Assembly (NCBI GenBank): GCA_001775055.1
Contig: MFBU01000014.1
Location: 1-48,903, forward strand
DNA length: 48,903 nt
Direction: 5' to 3'
Source: Candidatus Curtissbacteria bacterium RIFCSPLOWO2_02_41_11
GTDB taxonomy: Bacteria > Patescibacteriota > Microgenomatia > Curtissbacterales > GWA2-41-24
Part shown: piece by piece, positions 24,736 through 32,753 of the stretch
Layout of the letters: every line of letters starts with the position of its first letter
Position numbering within the stretch: position 1 is the first letter of the stretch
Notes under the pieces: model-generated
The model's input: only the letters and a program-made list of their open reading frames with translations
Database searches by the model: none
Told to the model about the DNA's origin: nothing
Position numbers and translations under genes: made by a program

Positions 24736-25074
24736 TCTATAGGTTTCATCAAAATCAGTTACAAATTTCAACTCCTAAATCAAATTTTAATTAAAATCTT
24801 GACAAGAATCAGCTTGAAAAATTAAGGATTTTAAGTAAGTCAAAAGCCAAAAAGTAACGGAAACTGGCTAATTTTGACAAAAAATCAAAGATTTTGGGAA
24901 AAAAATGGTCAAAAATGAATAATTTAAAATAATTTTGAGGAAAATCGGACTTTTTTATGAGGATTTATTAAAAAGGGTATAAAAGAATTATACTAAATTT
25001 TCACAATTTCCTCAAGAGACTAAAAAAACTATGGGTGTTATGATTAAATTTTCACTGCCGCAATCCTGGTAAAT
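24736..25074. other. Gene-free AT-rich gap
   Basis: These 339 nt between convergent genes are very AT-rich. I see short runs such as AATTTTAATTAAAATC and repeated AAAAATGG / AAAATCGG words, and a lone TTGACA (24799-24804) without a matching -10. I found no gene, RNA or convincing terminator. Confidence 0.6.
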
Positions 25075-25608
25075 TCATAATCCTTGATAAAGATTTCCCA
25101 AAGACCCATTGATCACCGAATTTACCCATGTAAGTTCGCGCAAGCTTATCCAAAATTGGAATACCAAAATCACCACTAACAATAGAATCATTAATGTCGA
25201 AAGCCTATCTTCTCTTTTGGCTTTATTTCGTGTATACAAACCGCCGATTATTCCCACAACCGTCAAAAGTATAGCCAAAATAGTAATTAAAAAATTGTGG
25301 CCTTGGGGTAAAATCGCTGAATTTTCAATCTTGCCGGCAAAAACCGCAGTAAATGCCTTTGGAGAAGAAAGCGTCAAATAACTGTAAAGACCAAACAGTA
25401 CTGAATAAAGAATAGTCATGGCGGGCAAAAGTAGATGCAAAGTATTATTTTTCCATACCTGATATAACACCCAGAGCGTAGAAAAAGGAGGCAAAATTAG
25501 ACTGATGATTAAATTACCCCAAATGGAGTGGCCTTGCTTTTGCTTTTCTTTACTAATTAGCTTATCCAAACCATCTATTGAATTTGATTGTTCTAAATTA
25601 TTGTTCAT
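25075..25608 (-). CDS. Multi-pass membrane protein, unrecognised
   Basis: A 177-residue protein with a polar N-terminus of about 25 residues, then four membrane helices (about 29-50, 55-80, 105-125 and 137-158). The TRNKAKRED loop before the last helix is strongly basic, hence cytoplasmic. No family is recognised. It lies 4 nt after the stop of the FemAB-like gene on the same strand and is probably cotranscribed with it, so a cell-envelope role is plausible. The start is ATG 25608. Confidence 0.65.
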   Translation of the reverse strand: MNNNLEQSNSIDGLDKLISKEKQKQGHSIWGNLIISLILPPFSTLWVLYQVWKNNTLHLLLPAMTILYSVLFGLYSYLTLSSPKAFTAVFAGKIENSAILPQGHNFLITILAILLTVVGIIGGLYTRNKAKREDRLSTLMILLLVVILVFQFWISLRELTWVNSVINGSLGNLYQGL

Positions 25609-25612
25609 TTTT

Positions 25613-26614
25613 TCACCCTCTCATTCTTAAAAACATCCACCTCATTTTGTCAGCAATATTTAAGGTATTATAAAGTGAAGGTTTTAGAATAAGATCATAT
25701 GTTCCAACATACTCAACATGGATTGGACCATAGCCCGCTTTAAAACGGTGAAAACCGTACCAAGGATCAGATTCCCTGGCATCTGGCGCCAAAGCTCCCC
25801 ACATATCAAAGATCTTAAATCCATTTTTTTTGCCAAGCCTGATAGCTTCCCAGGCGATTAAATTTGAAGCCATTACTTCTTTATGCTCTTTTGACGACCC
25901 ACCATATGGGTAGTAAATAGTCTGGCCAAAGTTTAAAAGCATCCAGGCGACTAATGGTTTGCCCTGATACTTTGCAATCAGAAGCCTGGCCATTTTAGCC
26001 TGCATTAAAGTTTGCCAAACAAGTTTATGATAGGTGGATGTATGGCCAAAATATTTCTGGCGTTTGGTTGTTTCAAAATAAAGCTTGAGATATATTTCAA
26101 AGTCCTCATCACTGGTTGAATCGTAGACCGTGACCCCCTTTTTTTGGGCAATATTGATGTTATAGCGTGTTTTTGGATGCATCGCCGCCAAAAGTTGATC
26201 TTCCGTCTTTGTTAAGTCAATTAAAAAATTGTACTTAGTAAATAATGATTTTTTAGATGGGACGAGTCCTAAATTTTCCATTTTCAATTTTCCATTTTCA
26301 ATTTTCAAAACATTAGGCTCAATTTTTATAAAAGCCGCATTTTTGCGTTCGCCCAAGGTCTTGAGCGCCTCGACCATCTTCTCATCAGGCATTGGGCCTT
26401 TTGGTAAGTAACCGACAGTATATTTAAAAAAAGGTACAGGATGAAAAGTCAGTTGATAAGCCGAAATAAGTTTGTTACCTTCAAAATGACCCAAGCGTAC
26501 CAAATCCAACCCCATTTTTTTACGAAAGTCACCCCACTGCCATGATTGAATAACATGGGTAACGACCTGGTTGTACAAATCTTTCTCGCTGTCTTTAACT
26601 TCGCGGACAATCAT
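25613..26614 (-). CDS. FemAB/FemX-type aminoacyl transferase
   Basis: A 333-residue protein of the FemABX / lipid II glycyltransferase family, which adds amino acids to the peptidoglycan stem peptide using aminoacyl-tRNA. Diagnostic stretches are SWQWGDFRKKMG, KTRYNINIAQKKGV, RLLIAKYQGKPLVAWMLL, YYPYGGSS, ASNLIAWEAIRLGKKNG and FHRFKAGYG. It contains two GNAT-like halves. Residues 104-114 (KIENGKLKMEN) are a repeat-encoded insertion. The start ATG 26614 is preceded by GATAAT 6 nt upstream, without a clear Shine-Dalgarno. Confidence 0.92.
   Translation of the reverse strand: MIVREVKDSEKDLYNQVVTHVIQSWQWGDFRKKMGLDLVRLGHFEGNKLISAYQLTFHPVPFFKYTVGYLPKGPMPDEKMVEALKTLGERKNAAFIKIEPNVLKIENGKLKMENLGLVPSKKSLFTKYNFLIDLTKTEDQLLAAMHPKTRYNINIAQKKGVTVYDSTSDEDFEIYLKLYFETTKRQKYFGHTSTYHKLVWQTLMQAKMARLLIAKYQGKPLVAWMLLNFGQTIYYPYGGSSKEHKEVMASNLIAWEAIRLGKKNGFKIFDMWGALAPDARESDPWYGFHRFKAGYGPIHVEYVGTYDLILKPSLYNTLNIADKMRWMFLRMRG
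26273..26305. repeat. Repeat word inside femAB-like gene (TTTTCAATTTTCCA type)
   Basis: Tandem CATTTTCAATTTTC units encode KIENGKLKMEN (residues 104-114). The same AT-rich word type fills the intergenic gap at 17255-17400. Confidence 0.8.
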
Positions 26615-26685
26615 TCTTCCATTATCCTACCATCCTCTATTCTGACAATCTAGCAATTTGACAATTTATTAATTATGATGGAATT

Positions 26686-27192
26686 ATGCCGTCTGTCCGG
26701 TTGGTACTTACCTTTATCCTGATTTTTACTTTCTTTTCACTAATTTCTAATCTCTTAACCCTAAACCCTGTCCTTGCCGGTTCTGGCCTAGTTTCTTCTA
26801 TCGGTGGCGCCACTTTTATTCAGGGAGCCAAACAATTTTGGGTAAGCTCTCCAAGGCCAGCTTTTTCCGGTGTGACCGATCCTGGGGGGAATATTGATAT
26901 TACGATTGGTGCAGAAAAAAATGGAGTAGTGGCAGATAGTTCTGGCAACTGGTCGTTCACACCTGCAGCCGACCTTTCTGGTGATAATCAAGTAACTGTA
27001 GCCACAGCAACATCATCAGTGACTTTTACTTTGACAATCGGTGCCTTACCGGAAAATATTGCCTCAGCTTCAGGTTCAACTCTTGCTCCAGCCGGAAGCC
27101 TTACTCCTACGCTTGCAATTTTGGGCTTTGGAGTTTTACTGACTACTTTTGGCCTCTGGGGCTTGAGTCGAAGTTTTGCTAAATCTCAGTAA
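26686..27192 (+). CDS. Secreted Ig-like protein with C-terminal membrane anchor
   Basis: A 168-residue protein with a signal peptide (about 1-30, ending PVLAGS), one Ig-like domain (about 45-118) with the typical SGVTDPGGNIDITIG and DSSGNWSFTP pattern, and a Ser/Ala-rich linker. The C-terminal helix (about 138-160) is followed by a positive tail. LAPAGS before the helix loosely recalls a sorting signal but is not a standard LPxTG. It is probably displayed on the cell surface. The last 57 bp overlap the convergent RnfD-like gene. Confidence 0.78.
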   Translation: MPSVRLVLTFILIFTFFSLISNLLTLNPVLAGSGLVSSIGGATFIQGAKQFWVSSPRPAFSGVTDPGGNIDITIGAEKNGVVADSSGNWSFTPAADLSGDNQVTVATATSSVTFTLTIGALPENIASASGSTLAPAGSLTPTLAILGFGVLLTTFGLWGLSRSFAKSQ

Positions 27193-27942
27193 CAAAAAAC
27201 CTGCCAGATTCCCCAAAAGAAGTGCTGGCAAAAAAGCCTCCTCCAAAAAGTTTAAACTTGAGAATAAAATAGCCAGAATTGCTACCAAAATTCCAAATCC
27301 GTATTTAAAGCTTCCTTGAATTGGTGAAGTCATTGGTTCTGGCAACATCACCAAAGCAAAAAGCATGACTGTCCCATCGACGATGATACTTAAAGCTTTT
27401 CCGGATCCAGATTGAATTGTTAAATAGATAAAGTAAATGGCCAGAAATGTAATCGGCAATGTTAGTCTTCCCATACGCCCCAAAACCCTTGTCATTAATG
27501 GAATCAGAATAATCAAAGACCAACCGCTTGCAGTCACTCCCCACCAAGCAACCGGTATGTCGAAGATCAAAGGAGTTGCCATAATCCCAAAAGCTGCTGG
27601 ATTAAAAATATGTTGGCGAAGTCCGGTCTTGATGAATTGTTTAGAAAGCGAAGCCAAAAGAGAAGTTACACCAATCGTCCAAATCGGTGTTGATGGGTCA
27701 ATAATCAGTCCGATTAACAATCCAGTAACCAATGCTGCCGAGGGAAAGTAAATTTTGTGATCACGAATCCAAGTTGTACTCAAGTCAAAAATTACCATGA
27801 AAACAATAGCTAAAAGAGGAAAAAGGAAAGCGTTAACAGTCTGAACACGCCAAAGAGCGAGAAGCCAGACCAAAACAAGCGTAAAGGCGACATGCAGCCG
27901 AAAGTCGTGGTAAATAAACTTTAAAATCGTCCTTAAATCCAC
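27136..27942 (-). CDS. RnfD/NqrB-like integral membrane protein
   Basis: A 268-residue protein with about eight membrane helices. Conserved blocks HIFNPAAFG and LPEPMTSPIQG match the NQR2/RnfD/RnfE family, whose core subunits carry covalent FMN on a Ser/Thr. Here a TSP sequence is present at the equivalent site, so flavinylation is possible. No other Rnf or Nqr subunits are in the window, so it may be a stand-alone homologue. The GTG start at 27942 has TAAAAT 5 nt upstream. The C-terminal tail overlaps the convergent Ig-like gene by 57 bp. Confidence 0.8.
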   Translation of the reverse strand: MDLRTILKFIYHDFRLHVAFTLVLVWLLALWRVQTVNAFLFPLLAIVFMVIFDLSTTWIRDHKIYFPSAALVTGLLIGLIIDPSTPIWTIGVTSLLASLSKQFIKTGLRQHIFNPAAFGIMATPLIFDIPVAWWGVTASGWSLIILIPLMTRVLGRMGRLTLPITFLAIYFIYLTIQSGSGKALSIIVDGTVMLFALVMLPEPMTSPIQGSFKYGFGILVAILAILFSSLNFLEEAFLPALLLGNLAGFLLLRFSKTSTQAPEAKSSQ

Positions 27943-27960
27943 ATCTTATTTTAACAGAGA

Positions 27961-29793
27961 CTATATCGAGTTAATCAGCTCCTCCGGTATATCCACCACA
28001 AAGCGTGAAACTAAATTGGCGGAATGTAGACCAAAGTAGAGTCGGTTTGTCGCATACGTTAGATAAAGTTTTTGTTTGGCACGCGTCATGGCTACATAAG
28101 CAAGTCTTCTTTCTTCCTCAAGTTGAGCGCTATCTAACATGCTTCGAGAGTGGGGAAATAGACCTTCCTCCATACCGATTACAAAAATAACCTCGAACTC
28201 CAAACCTTTAGCAGCATGAACCGTCATTAGAGTAACCATTGGTGTTCTTGTCTTCTCATAATTTTTTTCAGGAGTGACTTTATCTTCCATTAGAGCTACA
28301 CTTTCCAAAAAAGTAGTTAAATTTTCAAAATCGGTTGCGACAGATTTAAGTTCTTTGACATTTTCCACCCGCATCAAGCCTTCTTCGGTGCCGTCATCAA
28401 TAAGTGCTAAATAGTCGGTCGCCTCAAGAACTTTATCGATCGCCTCAATTGGTTTGGGTAGCCCTTTTTTTGATCTTTGCTTTTCCAAAAATTCCTCAAA
28501 TTTTTCGTATCGCCTCTTACCTAATTTTTCGACTCTTGCCTTGGCAATTTTATCTTTTGGGTTTGCGACAAGCCTCAAATACGCCAGAACATCTTTGACT
28601 TCGCGTCTGTCATAAAAACGGACACCACCGTAGAGTCGATAAGGGATAGCATCACGAAGAAATGCTTCCTCCACCGTTCTTGATTGGGCATTGGTTCTAT
28701 AAAGCACGGCGTATGAGGAAAATGATAGCTCCAAAGAAACTATGCGCTCGACAATAAAGTTAGCCTCATCAATTTCATTTTGGGCGCTGTATATAATAAT
28801 TTTTTCACCGGTTTTATTTTTTGTCCAAAGCTTTAAAACCGGATGAGAATTATTGTGGGCAATAATAGCATTGGCCGCCGAAAGAATATTTTGGGTCGAG
28901 CGGTAATTTTGTTCAAGGTTAAATACGCGTGCATCTGGGAAATCTCGTTCAAAGTTTAAAATATTGCGAAAATCGGCACCGCGAAAGGAATAAATTGCCT
29001 GGGAAGCATCACCAACTACTGTTAAATTACCGTGGATGCTGGAGAGAAGTTTGGTCAGTACATATTGAGAAGTATTCACATCCTGATATTCATCAACCAG
29101 CACATACTTAAATCTACGAGCCCATTTTTGCAAAACAATAGGATTCATTTTGAAAAGTGAAACAGTCAGCATTAAAAGATCATCAAAATCACAGGCGTTT
29201 TGTGCTTTTAGCTCTTTTTGATAAATCGTGTAGACTTGAGAAACAGTTTCTGCAAAAAAACCATGGGCAAATTGGGCATAGTCATTGGGTGATAATAACT
29301 CACTTTTAGCCGAAGAAATGGCCGAAAGAATTGAACTGGGACGAAAGTTTTTTGTCGAAATATCATTATCCTTCATGATGCGTTTGACTAAGCTTAGGCT
29401 GTCATCATCATCGTAAATCAAATAACCATTCGGAATGCCGATATACTTGCCGTCAATTCGCAAAAGTCTCGCACAAAAAGCATGGAAAGTACCAACAAAG
29501 GGTAAATCGTGTATCGACGATCGTTTATCGTTAGAACTTTTTTTTGCAATAGACGATGAATGACGAACAAGTAGCTTCGTAATTCGTTCCTTCATCTCAT
29601 TTGCCGCTTTATTGGTAAACGTCACCGCCAAAATATTTTCAGGCTTTTCACCTTGAGAAATTAGGTAAGCGACTTTATAAGTCAATACCCGCGTTTTGCC
29701 ACTGCCGGCCCCAGCCAAAATTAAAACCGGCCCATCAGTCTGCTTAACAGCTTCAATCTGCGCCGAATCTAAATCTTTTAGAAGATTTTTCAT
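27961..29793 (-). CDS. UvrD/PcrA-like DNA helicase
   Basis: A 610-residue SF1A 3'-5' helicase for repair and replication-fork maintenance. It has a Q motif (LDSAQIEAV), Walker A GAGSGKT (28-34), VDEYQDVN, GDASQAIYSFRGA, QNYRST, TVHAAKGLEF and VAMTRAK. It is shorter than usual (about 700 or more); the 2B region after NPKD is trimmed to a short basic segment (KARVEKLGKRRYEKF), and the C-terminal tail is absent. Residues 77-96 are a repeat-encoded Ser-rich insertion between motif Ia and the GTFHAF block. The start is ATG 29793; repeat words fill the upstream region. Confidence 0.93.
   Translation of the reverse strand: MKNLLKDLDSAQIEAVKQTDGPVLILAGAGSGKTRVLTYKVAYLISQGEKPENILAVTFTNKAANEMKERITKLLVRHSSSIAKKSSNDKRSSIHDLPFVGTFHAFCARLLRIDGKYIGIPNGYLIYDDDDSLSLVKRIMKDNDISTKNFRPSSILSAISSAKSELLSPNDYAQFAHGFFAETVSQVYTIYQKELKAQNACDFDDLLMLTVSLFKMNPIVLQKWARRFKYVLVDEYQDVNTSQYVLTKLLSSIHGNLTVVGDASQAIYSFRGADFRNILNFERDFPDARVFNLEQNYRSTQNILSAANAIIAHNNSHPVLKLWTKNKTGEKIIIYSAQNEIDEANFIVERIVSLELSFSSYAVLYRTNAQSRTVEEAFLRDAIPYRLYGGVRFYDRREVKDVLAYLRLVANPKDKIAKARVEKLGKRRYEKFEEFLEKQRSKKGLPKPIEAIDKVLEATDYLALIDDGTEEGLMRVENVKELKSVATDFENLTTFLESVALMEDKVTPEKNYEKTRTPMVTLMTVHAAKGLEFEVIFVIGMEEGLFPHSRSMLDSAQLEEERRLAYVAMTRAKQKLYLTYATNRLYFGLHSANLVSRFVVDIPEELINSI
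29506..29565. repeat. Repeat word inside pcrA-like gene (TATCGACGATCGTTTATCG type)
   Basis: GTGTATCGACGATCG, GTTTATCGTTAG and ATAGACGATGAATGACG units encode residues 77-96, beginning RHSSSIAKKSSNDKR. The block replaces a normally short loop between helicase motifs. Confidence 0.7.
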
Positions 29794-29795
29794 TT

Positions 29796-29950
29796 TCAGT
29801 GATTCAGTGTATCAGTATACCAGTGTATCAATGAGCTGGTGAACCAGTAAGTCAGTAAAACAATGGGAAAATCAAGTTATTTATATGCACTGGATGCACT
29901 GGAATACTGAATCACCGACTGACTGATTTACTGAATCACCGACTCACTGA
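29796..29950. repeat. Degenerate CACTGAATCA / GTATCAGTG words between pcrA and trx
   Basis: The gap is made of variants of CAGTGATTCAGTGTATCAGT and CTGAATCACCGACTGACTGA. They also create -10-like sequences: TACACT 12 nt before the pcrA ATG on the minus strand, and TATAAT at 29951-29956 before the thioredoxin gene. A related sequence (CAGTGATTCAGTGAATCAGG) lies inside the nusA tail at about 45831. Confidence 0.75.
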
Positions 29951-29956
29951 TATAAT
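29951..29956 (+). promoter_or_regulatory. -10 box of the thioredoxin operon, leaderless
   Basis: TATAAT ends 7 nt before ATG 29964. TTACTG (29928-29933) lies 17 nt upstream as a weak -35. Confidence 0.5.
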
Positions 29957-29963
29957 TTGGAGT

Positions 29964-30227
29964 ATGGTTAAGGTTTTAGACTTCTGGGCCGAGTGGTGCG
30001 GTCCCTGTAAATTTATGGAGCCGATTATTGAGCAGCTTGAAAAAGAGCTGGCCGGCCGCGTGGAAATTGAGAAGATCAATGTCGACGAAAACCAAGACAA
30101 GGCTGCTGTCTACCAGGTCATGTCAATTCCCACCTATGTAATCTTGAAGGAAAATAAGGAACAAGAACGCATTATTGGAGCCACATCCAAGGATAATTTT
30201 CTAAAAACCATCTCCAAATATGAATGA
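29964..30227 (+). CDS. trxA: Thioredoxin
   Basis: A disulfide reductase of 87 residues with the canonical WCGPC active site (Cys12, Cys15) and the cis-proline Pro56 in SIPTY. It is shorter than the usual 105 residues, mainly at the N-terminus, where the first strand is nearly missing. It is cytoplasmic (no signal peptide). Its end overlaps the tpiA start by 8 nt. The operon is trxA-tpiA-LCP. A role as electron donor to MsrB is likely from known biology. Confidence 0.95.
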   Translation: MVKVLDFWAEWCGPCKFMEPIIEQLEKELAGRVEIEKINVDENQDKAAVYQVMSIPTYVILKENKEQERIIGATSKDNFLKTISKYE

Positions 30228-30933
30228 TCCTCTACCATTGGTTGTCGCCAATCTCAAGGCGAATAAAACTTGGGACGAAGTCGCATCATGGATCGATGAT
30301 GTCGCTAAGACTGCTACCAGTTTTACTGGTACCATTATTTTTTGCCCTTCGCACTCCTTTTTAGCTTCGGCTTTTGCCAAAATTGCTCAAAACAGTATCA
30401 ACCTAAAATTAGGCAGCCAGGATATCTCACGCTTCGAACAAGGGGCCTATACCGGAGAGGTCGCTGCCAGCCAAATTGCCGATCTTTGTCAATATGCTAT
30501 TGTTGGTCACTCCGAAAGAAGAAAATATTTTGCTGAAACCGATGACGATGTGATGGAAAAAGTCAAAATGCTCTTGGTTGCCAAAATTACCCCAATTCTT
30601 TGCATTAGTGATTTCAAACAGCTTGATACCTATATTGCCAAAGGCCAAGTAATTGTCAAAAATAAAGATAAAATTATTTTTGTTTATGAACCACCAAGCG
30701 CAATCTCAGGTGGTGGGGAATTTAGACCGGATTCTCCCCAAAATGCCAATGAGCAAGCAGCAAAAATTAAAGAAAGAATCGGCCGCGGGGCAGTTGTGAT
30801 TTATGGCGGAAGTATTAATCCCCAAAACGCCCAGTCTTTTTTTCGACAGGAAAATATTGATGGCGGGCTTGTCGGTCAAGCAAGTTTAGATTCTCAACAA
30901 TTTATCCAAATACTGATGGCCGCTAGGAACTAA
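30220..30933 (+). CDS. tpiA: Triosephosphate isomerase
   Basis: Interconverts dihydroxyacetone phosphate and glyceraldehyde 3-phosphate in glycolysis. The 237-residue TIM barrel retains Asn11 and Lys13, catalytic His97 in IVGHSERR and catalytic Glu157 in VYEPPSAIS. The flexible loop reads SAISGG rather than the textbook WAIGTG form. YGGSINPQN and GGLVGQASL form the phosphate-binding end. It is slightly short and divergent but complete at the active site. The start ATG 30220 overlaps trxA by 8 nt. Confidence 0.95.
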   Translation: MNDPLPLVVANLKANKTWDEVASWIDDVAKTATSFTGTIIFCPSHSFLASAFAKIAQNSINLKLGSQDISRFEQGAYTGEVAASQIADLCQYAIVGHSERRKYFAETDDDVMEKVKMLLVAKITPILCISDFKQLDTYIAKGQVIVKNKDKIIFVYEPPSAISGGGEFRPDSPQNANEQAAKIKERIGRGAVVIYGGSINPQNAQSFFRQENIDGGLVGQASLDSQQFIQILMAARN

Positions 30934-30934
30934 A

Positions 30935-32077
30935 ATGCGCAATCTTAGCAAAGGACCGCAAAAATCTCCAAATATTCTAAAGATCTTAACTTTTACCATA
31001 TTGTTTGCCGTATTCACATTTGCACTAATCAGACTGGTTGGTATAGATAAGCTTGTTTTTAAAGGTCCAAAAGCTGTTGTTCAATTAATTACCGATACTG
31101 GTCTTAATAGTAATAATGGAAGAGTCAATGTTCTTCTTCTGGGAATAGGGGGTCAGGGACATGAAGGTCCTAATCTTTCGGACACCATGATCTTAGCCTC
31201 AATAGCCGAAGATGGTCATGATGTTGTTCTGGTTTCGATTCCTCGAGACCTATGGGATCCCAGCCTCTCAACTAAGGTCAATTCTGTCTATGCTTATGGT
31301 CAAGAAAAAGATAATGATGGCCTAAACGTCACTAAAAAAACAATAGGAACCCTTTTTGGTTTACCGATTCACTATACCCTGCGAGTGGATTTTAATGGTT
31401 TTATTAAAGCTGTAGACTTGGTTGATGGTATAGATGTTAATGTGGAAAATGCTTTTGTTGATTCCAAATATCCAGTAGTCGGCAAAGAAGATGATCTCTG
31501 TGGATTAACCATCGAAACAGAAGAAATTGATGGTGTACCTCAACAAGTCGTTAAAGATGCCACCGGCTCTGCTATTCTCTTGGATAAAATAACCGAGGAA
31601 AATGACCCATTCGAGTGTCGCTATGAAACCATTTCTTTTAAACAGGAGCTTACGCAAATGGACGGTACTCTCGCCCTTAAGTTTGTAAGAAGCAGACACG
31701 GTACCAATGGTCAGGGCTCAGATTTTGCAAGAAGCGCCCGTCAACAAAAAGTGATTTTAGCCTTTCGTCAAAAAGTTCTATCAAAAGAAACTCTTTTAAA
31801 TCCCAAGACAATTCTTGAACTTGCCAAAACCTTTGGTCAGTCAATCGATACCGATATCACAGATGAAGAAGTGCCATATTTTCTCAAACTTGGTCAAAAA
31901 ATCGACCCTTCGACAATTAAAAGAGTCGTTCTGGACTCGGATAGAGACAACAGCGTTTTAGAAGTTGGCGATTTGGCAACTCATAATGGTCAATTCGTAC
32001 TGGTACCTAAAAATAACCGCTGGACGGATTTGGCAGAATATGTTCAAAGTGAAATTTTCAAACTTCAGGAGAAGTAA
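30935..32077 (+). CDS. LytR-CpsA-Psr (LCP) family cell-wall ligase
   Basis: A 380-residue membrane-anchored enzyme that transfers polyprenyl-linked glycopolymers to peptidoglycan or proteins. The N-terminal membrane helix is at about 15-33. LCP motifs are NVLLLGIGGQGH, LSDTMILAS, SIPRDLW, and the Arg-rich RSRHGT followed by GSDFARSARQQ. Two cysteines (DLCGL and FECRY) in the middle insert could pair. The start at 30935 follows the tpiA stop almost directly, so it is the third gene of the operon. Confidence 0.92.
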   Translation: MRNLSKGPQKSPNILKILTFTILFAVFTFALIRLVGIDKLVFKGPKAVVQLITDTGLNSNNGRVNVLLLGIGGQGHEGPNLSDTMILASIAEDGHDVVLVSIPRDLWDPSLSTKVNSVYAYGQEKDNDGLNVTKKTIGTLFGLPIHYTLRVDFNGFIKAVDLVDGIDVNVENAFVDSKYPVVGKEDDLCGLTIETEEIDGVPQQVVKDATGSAILLDKITEENDPFECRYETISFKQELTQMDGTLALKFVRSRHGTNGQGSDFARSARQQKVILAFRQKVLSKETLLNPKTILELAKTFGQSIDTDITDEEVPYFLKLGQKIDPSTIKRVVLDSDRDNSVLEVGDLATHNGQFVLVPKNNRWTDLAEYVQSEIFKLQEK

Positions 32078-32079
32078 AA

Positions 32080-32304
32080 TTACTTGCTGTAGCTTAAGAT
32101 TAGCTTAATTGTTCCAAAAACAAACAAGACTACGCCACCTACAAATATTAAATAAGTTAGTCCGGTTGTTCCTGCATTAGGAAGGGCACCATCTGTGCCG
32201 CCCTTACCGGCAGATTGCGTAGCTGTTTGGGCAAAAACATTGCCTACAAGGGCAAGCCAAGCAAAAACCGAAGAAGAAAAACCAATATAACGGGCAAGCT
32301 TCAT
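32080..32304 (-). CDS. Tiny sortase-type surface protein (LPNAG signal)
   Basis: A 74-residue protein: signal peptide of about 25 residues ending NVFAQ, a 19-residue Thr/Gly/Ser linker, LPNAG, a membrane helix (TYLIFVGGVVLFVFGTIKL) and a short basic tail. This is the layout of a sortase substrate, though the motif is LPxAG rather than LPxTG. The processed peptide would have only about 18 residues. No sortase gene is in the window. It is convergent with the LCP gene. The start is ATG 32304. Confidence 0.7.
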   Translation of the reverse strand: MKLARYIGFSSSVFAWLALVGNVFAQTATQSAGKGGTDGALPNAGTTGLTYLIFVGGVVLFVFGTIKLILSYSK

Positions 32305-32393
32305 ATCTACTATTTAAGAGTAATATTAACACATAGTAATGTCAACGACTAGCCTTTGTAATAGTTTTAGCTTTGGTAAGTTTTGTGGAGGTT

Positions 32394-32660
32394 TTAAGCA
32401 GTTTGAGTCTTTGAGACATGTTTTACTGGCTTTAGTAATTTTGACAGCCGAGATTTGATCCGTGCTGCCTTATTTTTATGAATCACATTGGTTTTAGCTG
32501 CTTTGTCCACTAGTTTGTAAACTGTTTTTAGACTAGCCTCCGTTGGTTTTTTGCGAAAGATCAAAACGGCTTGCCTGTAAGCTCGTTTAACTTTAAGATT
32601 GATAATTGTTTTGCGCCTATCTTGCCTTACTTTTTTGATTGCTTGTTTTGTTACTGGCAT
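32394..32660 (-). CDS. rpsT: 30S ribosomal protein S20
   Basis: An 88-residue basic helical protein that binds 16S rRNA. It has the family pattern: KQAIKKVRQDRRKTIINLKVK at the N-terminus, VDKAAKTNVIHKNKAARIKSRL in the middle, and a Lys/Ser tail. The length is typical. It starts at ATG 32660, without a Shine-Dalgarno, and is divergent from murJ. The gap holds the tandem TTAGGTCAA repeats. Confidence 0.95.
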   Translation of the reverse strand: MPVTKQAIKKVRQDRRKTIINLKVKRAYRQAVLIFRKKPTEASLKTVYKLVDKAAKTNVIHKNKAARIKSRLSKLLKPVKHVSKTQTA

Positions 32661-32721
32661 ATCTTTAAAATTTCTAAGTACTCTAATTTCTAATTTATCT
32701 AAATTTACTAGTTGGGTTATT

Positions 32722-32748
32722 TTAGGTCAATTAGGTCAATTAGGTCAA
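32722..32748 (+). repeat. Three exact tandem copies of TTAGGTCAA
   Basis: Copies at 32722-32730, 32731-32739 and 32740-32748 sit 5 nt before the murJ ATG at 32754. Translated from an upstream TTG (32712) they would read SIRSIRSI, which I take as spurious. Confidence 0.85.
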
Positions 32749-32753
32749 TTTTT

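Noticed and set aside
29796-29950. CRISPR-like array
   Set aside because: Units are degenerate and overlapping, with no constant repeat and no unique spacers; no cas genes are present.
32712-32753. Longer MurJ beginning at TTG 32712
   Set aside because: The extension is just translated tandem repeat (SIRSIRSI) and MurJ proteins normally begin near the 32754 start.
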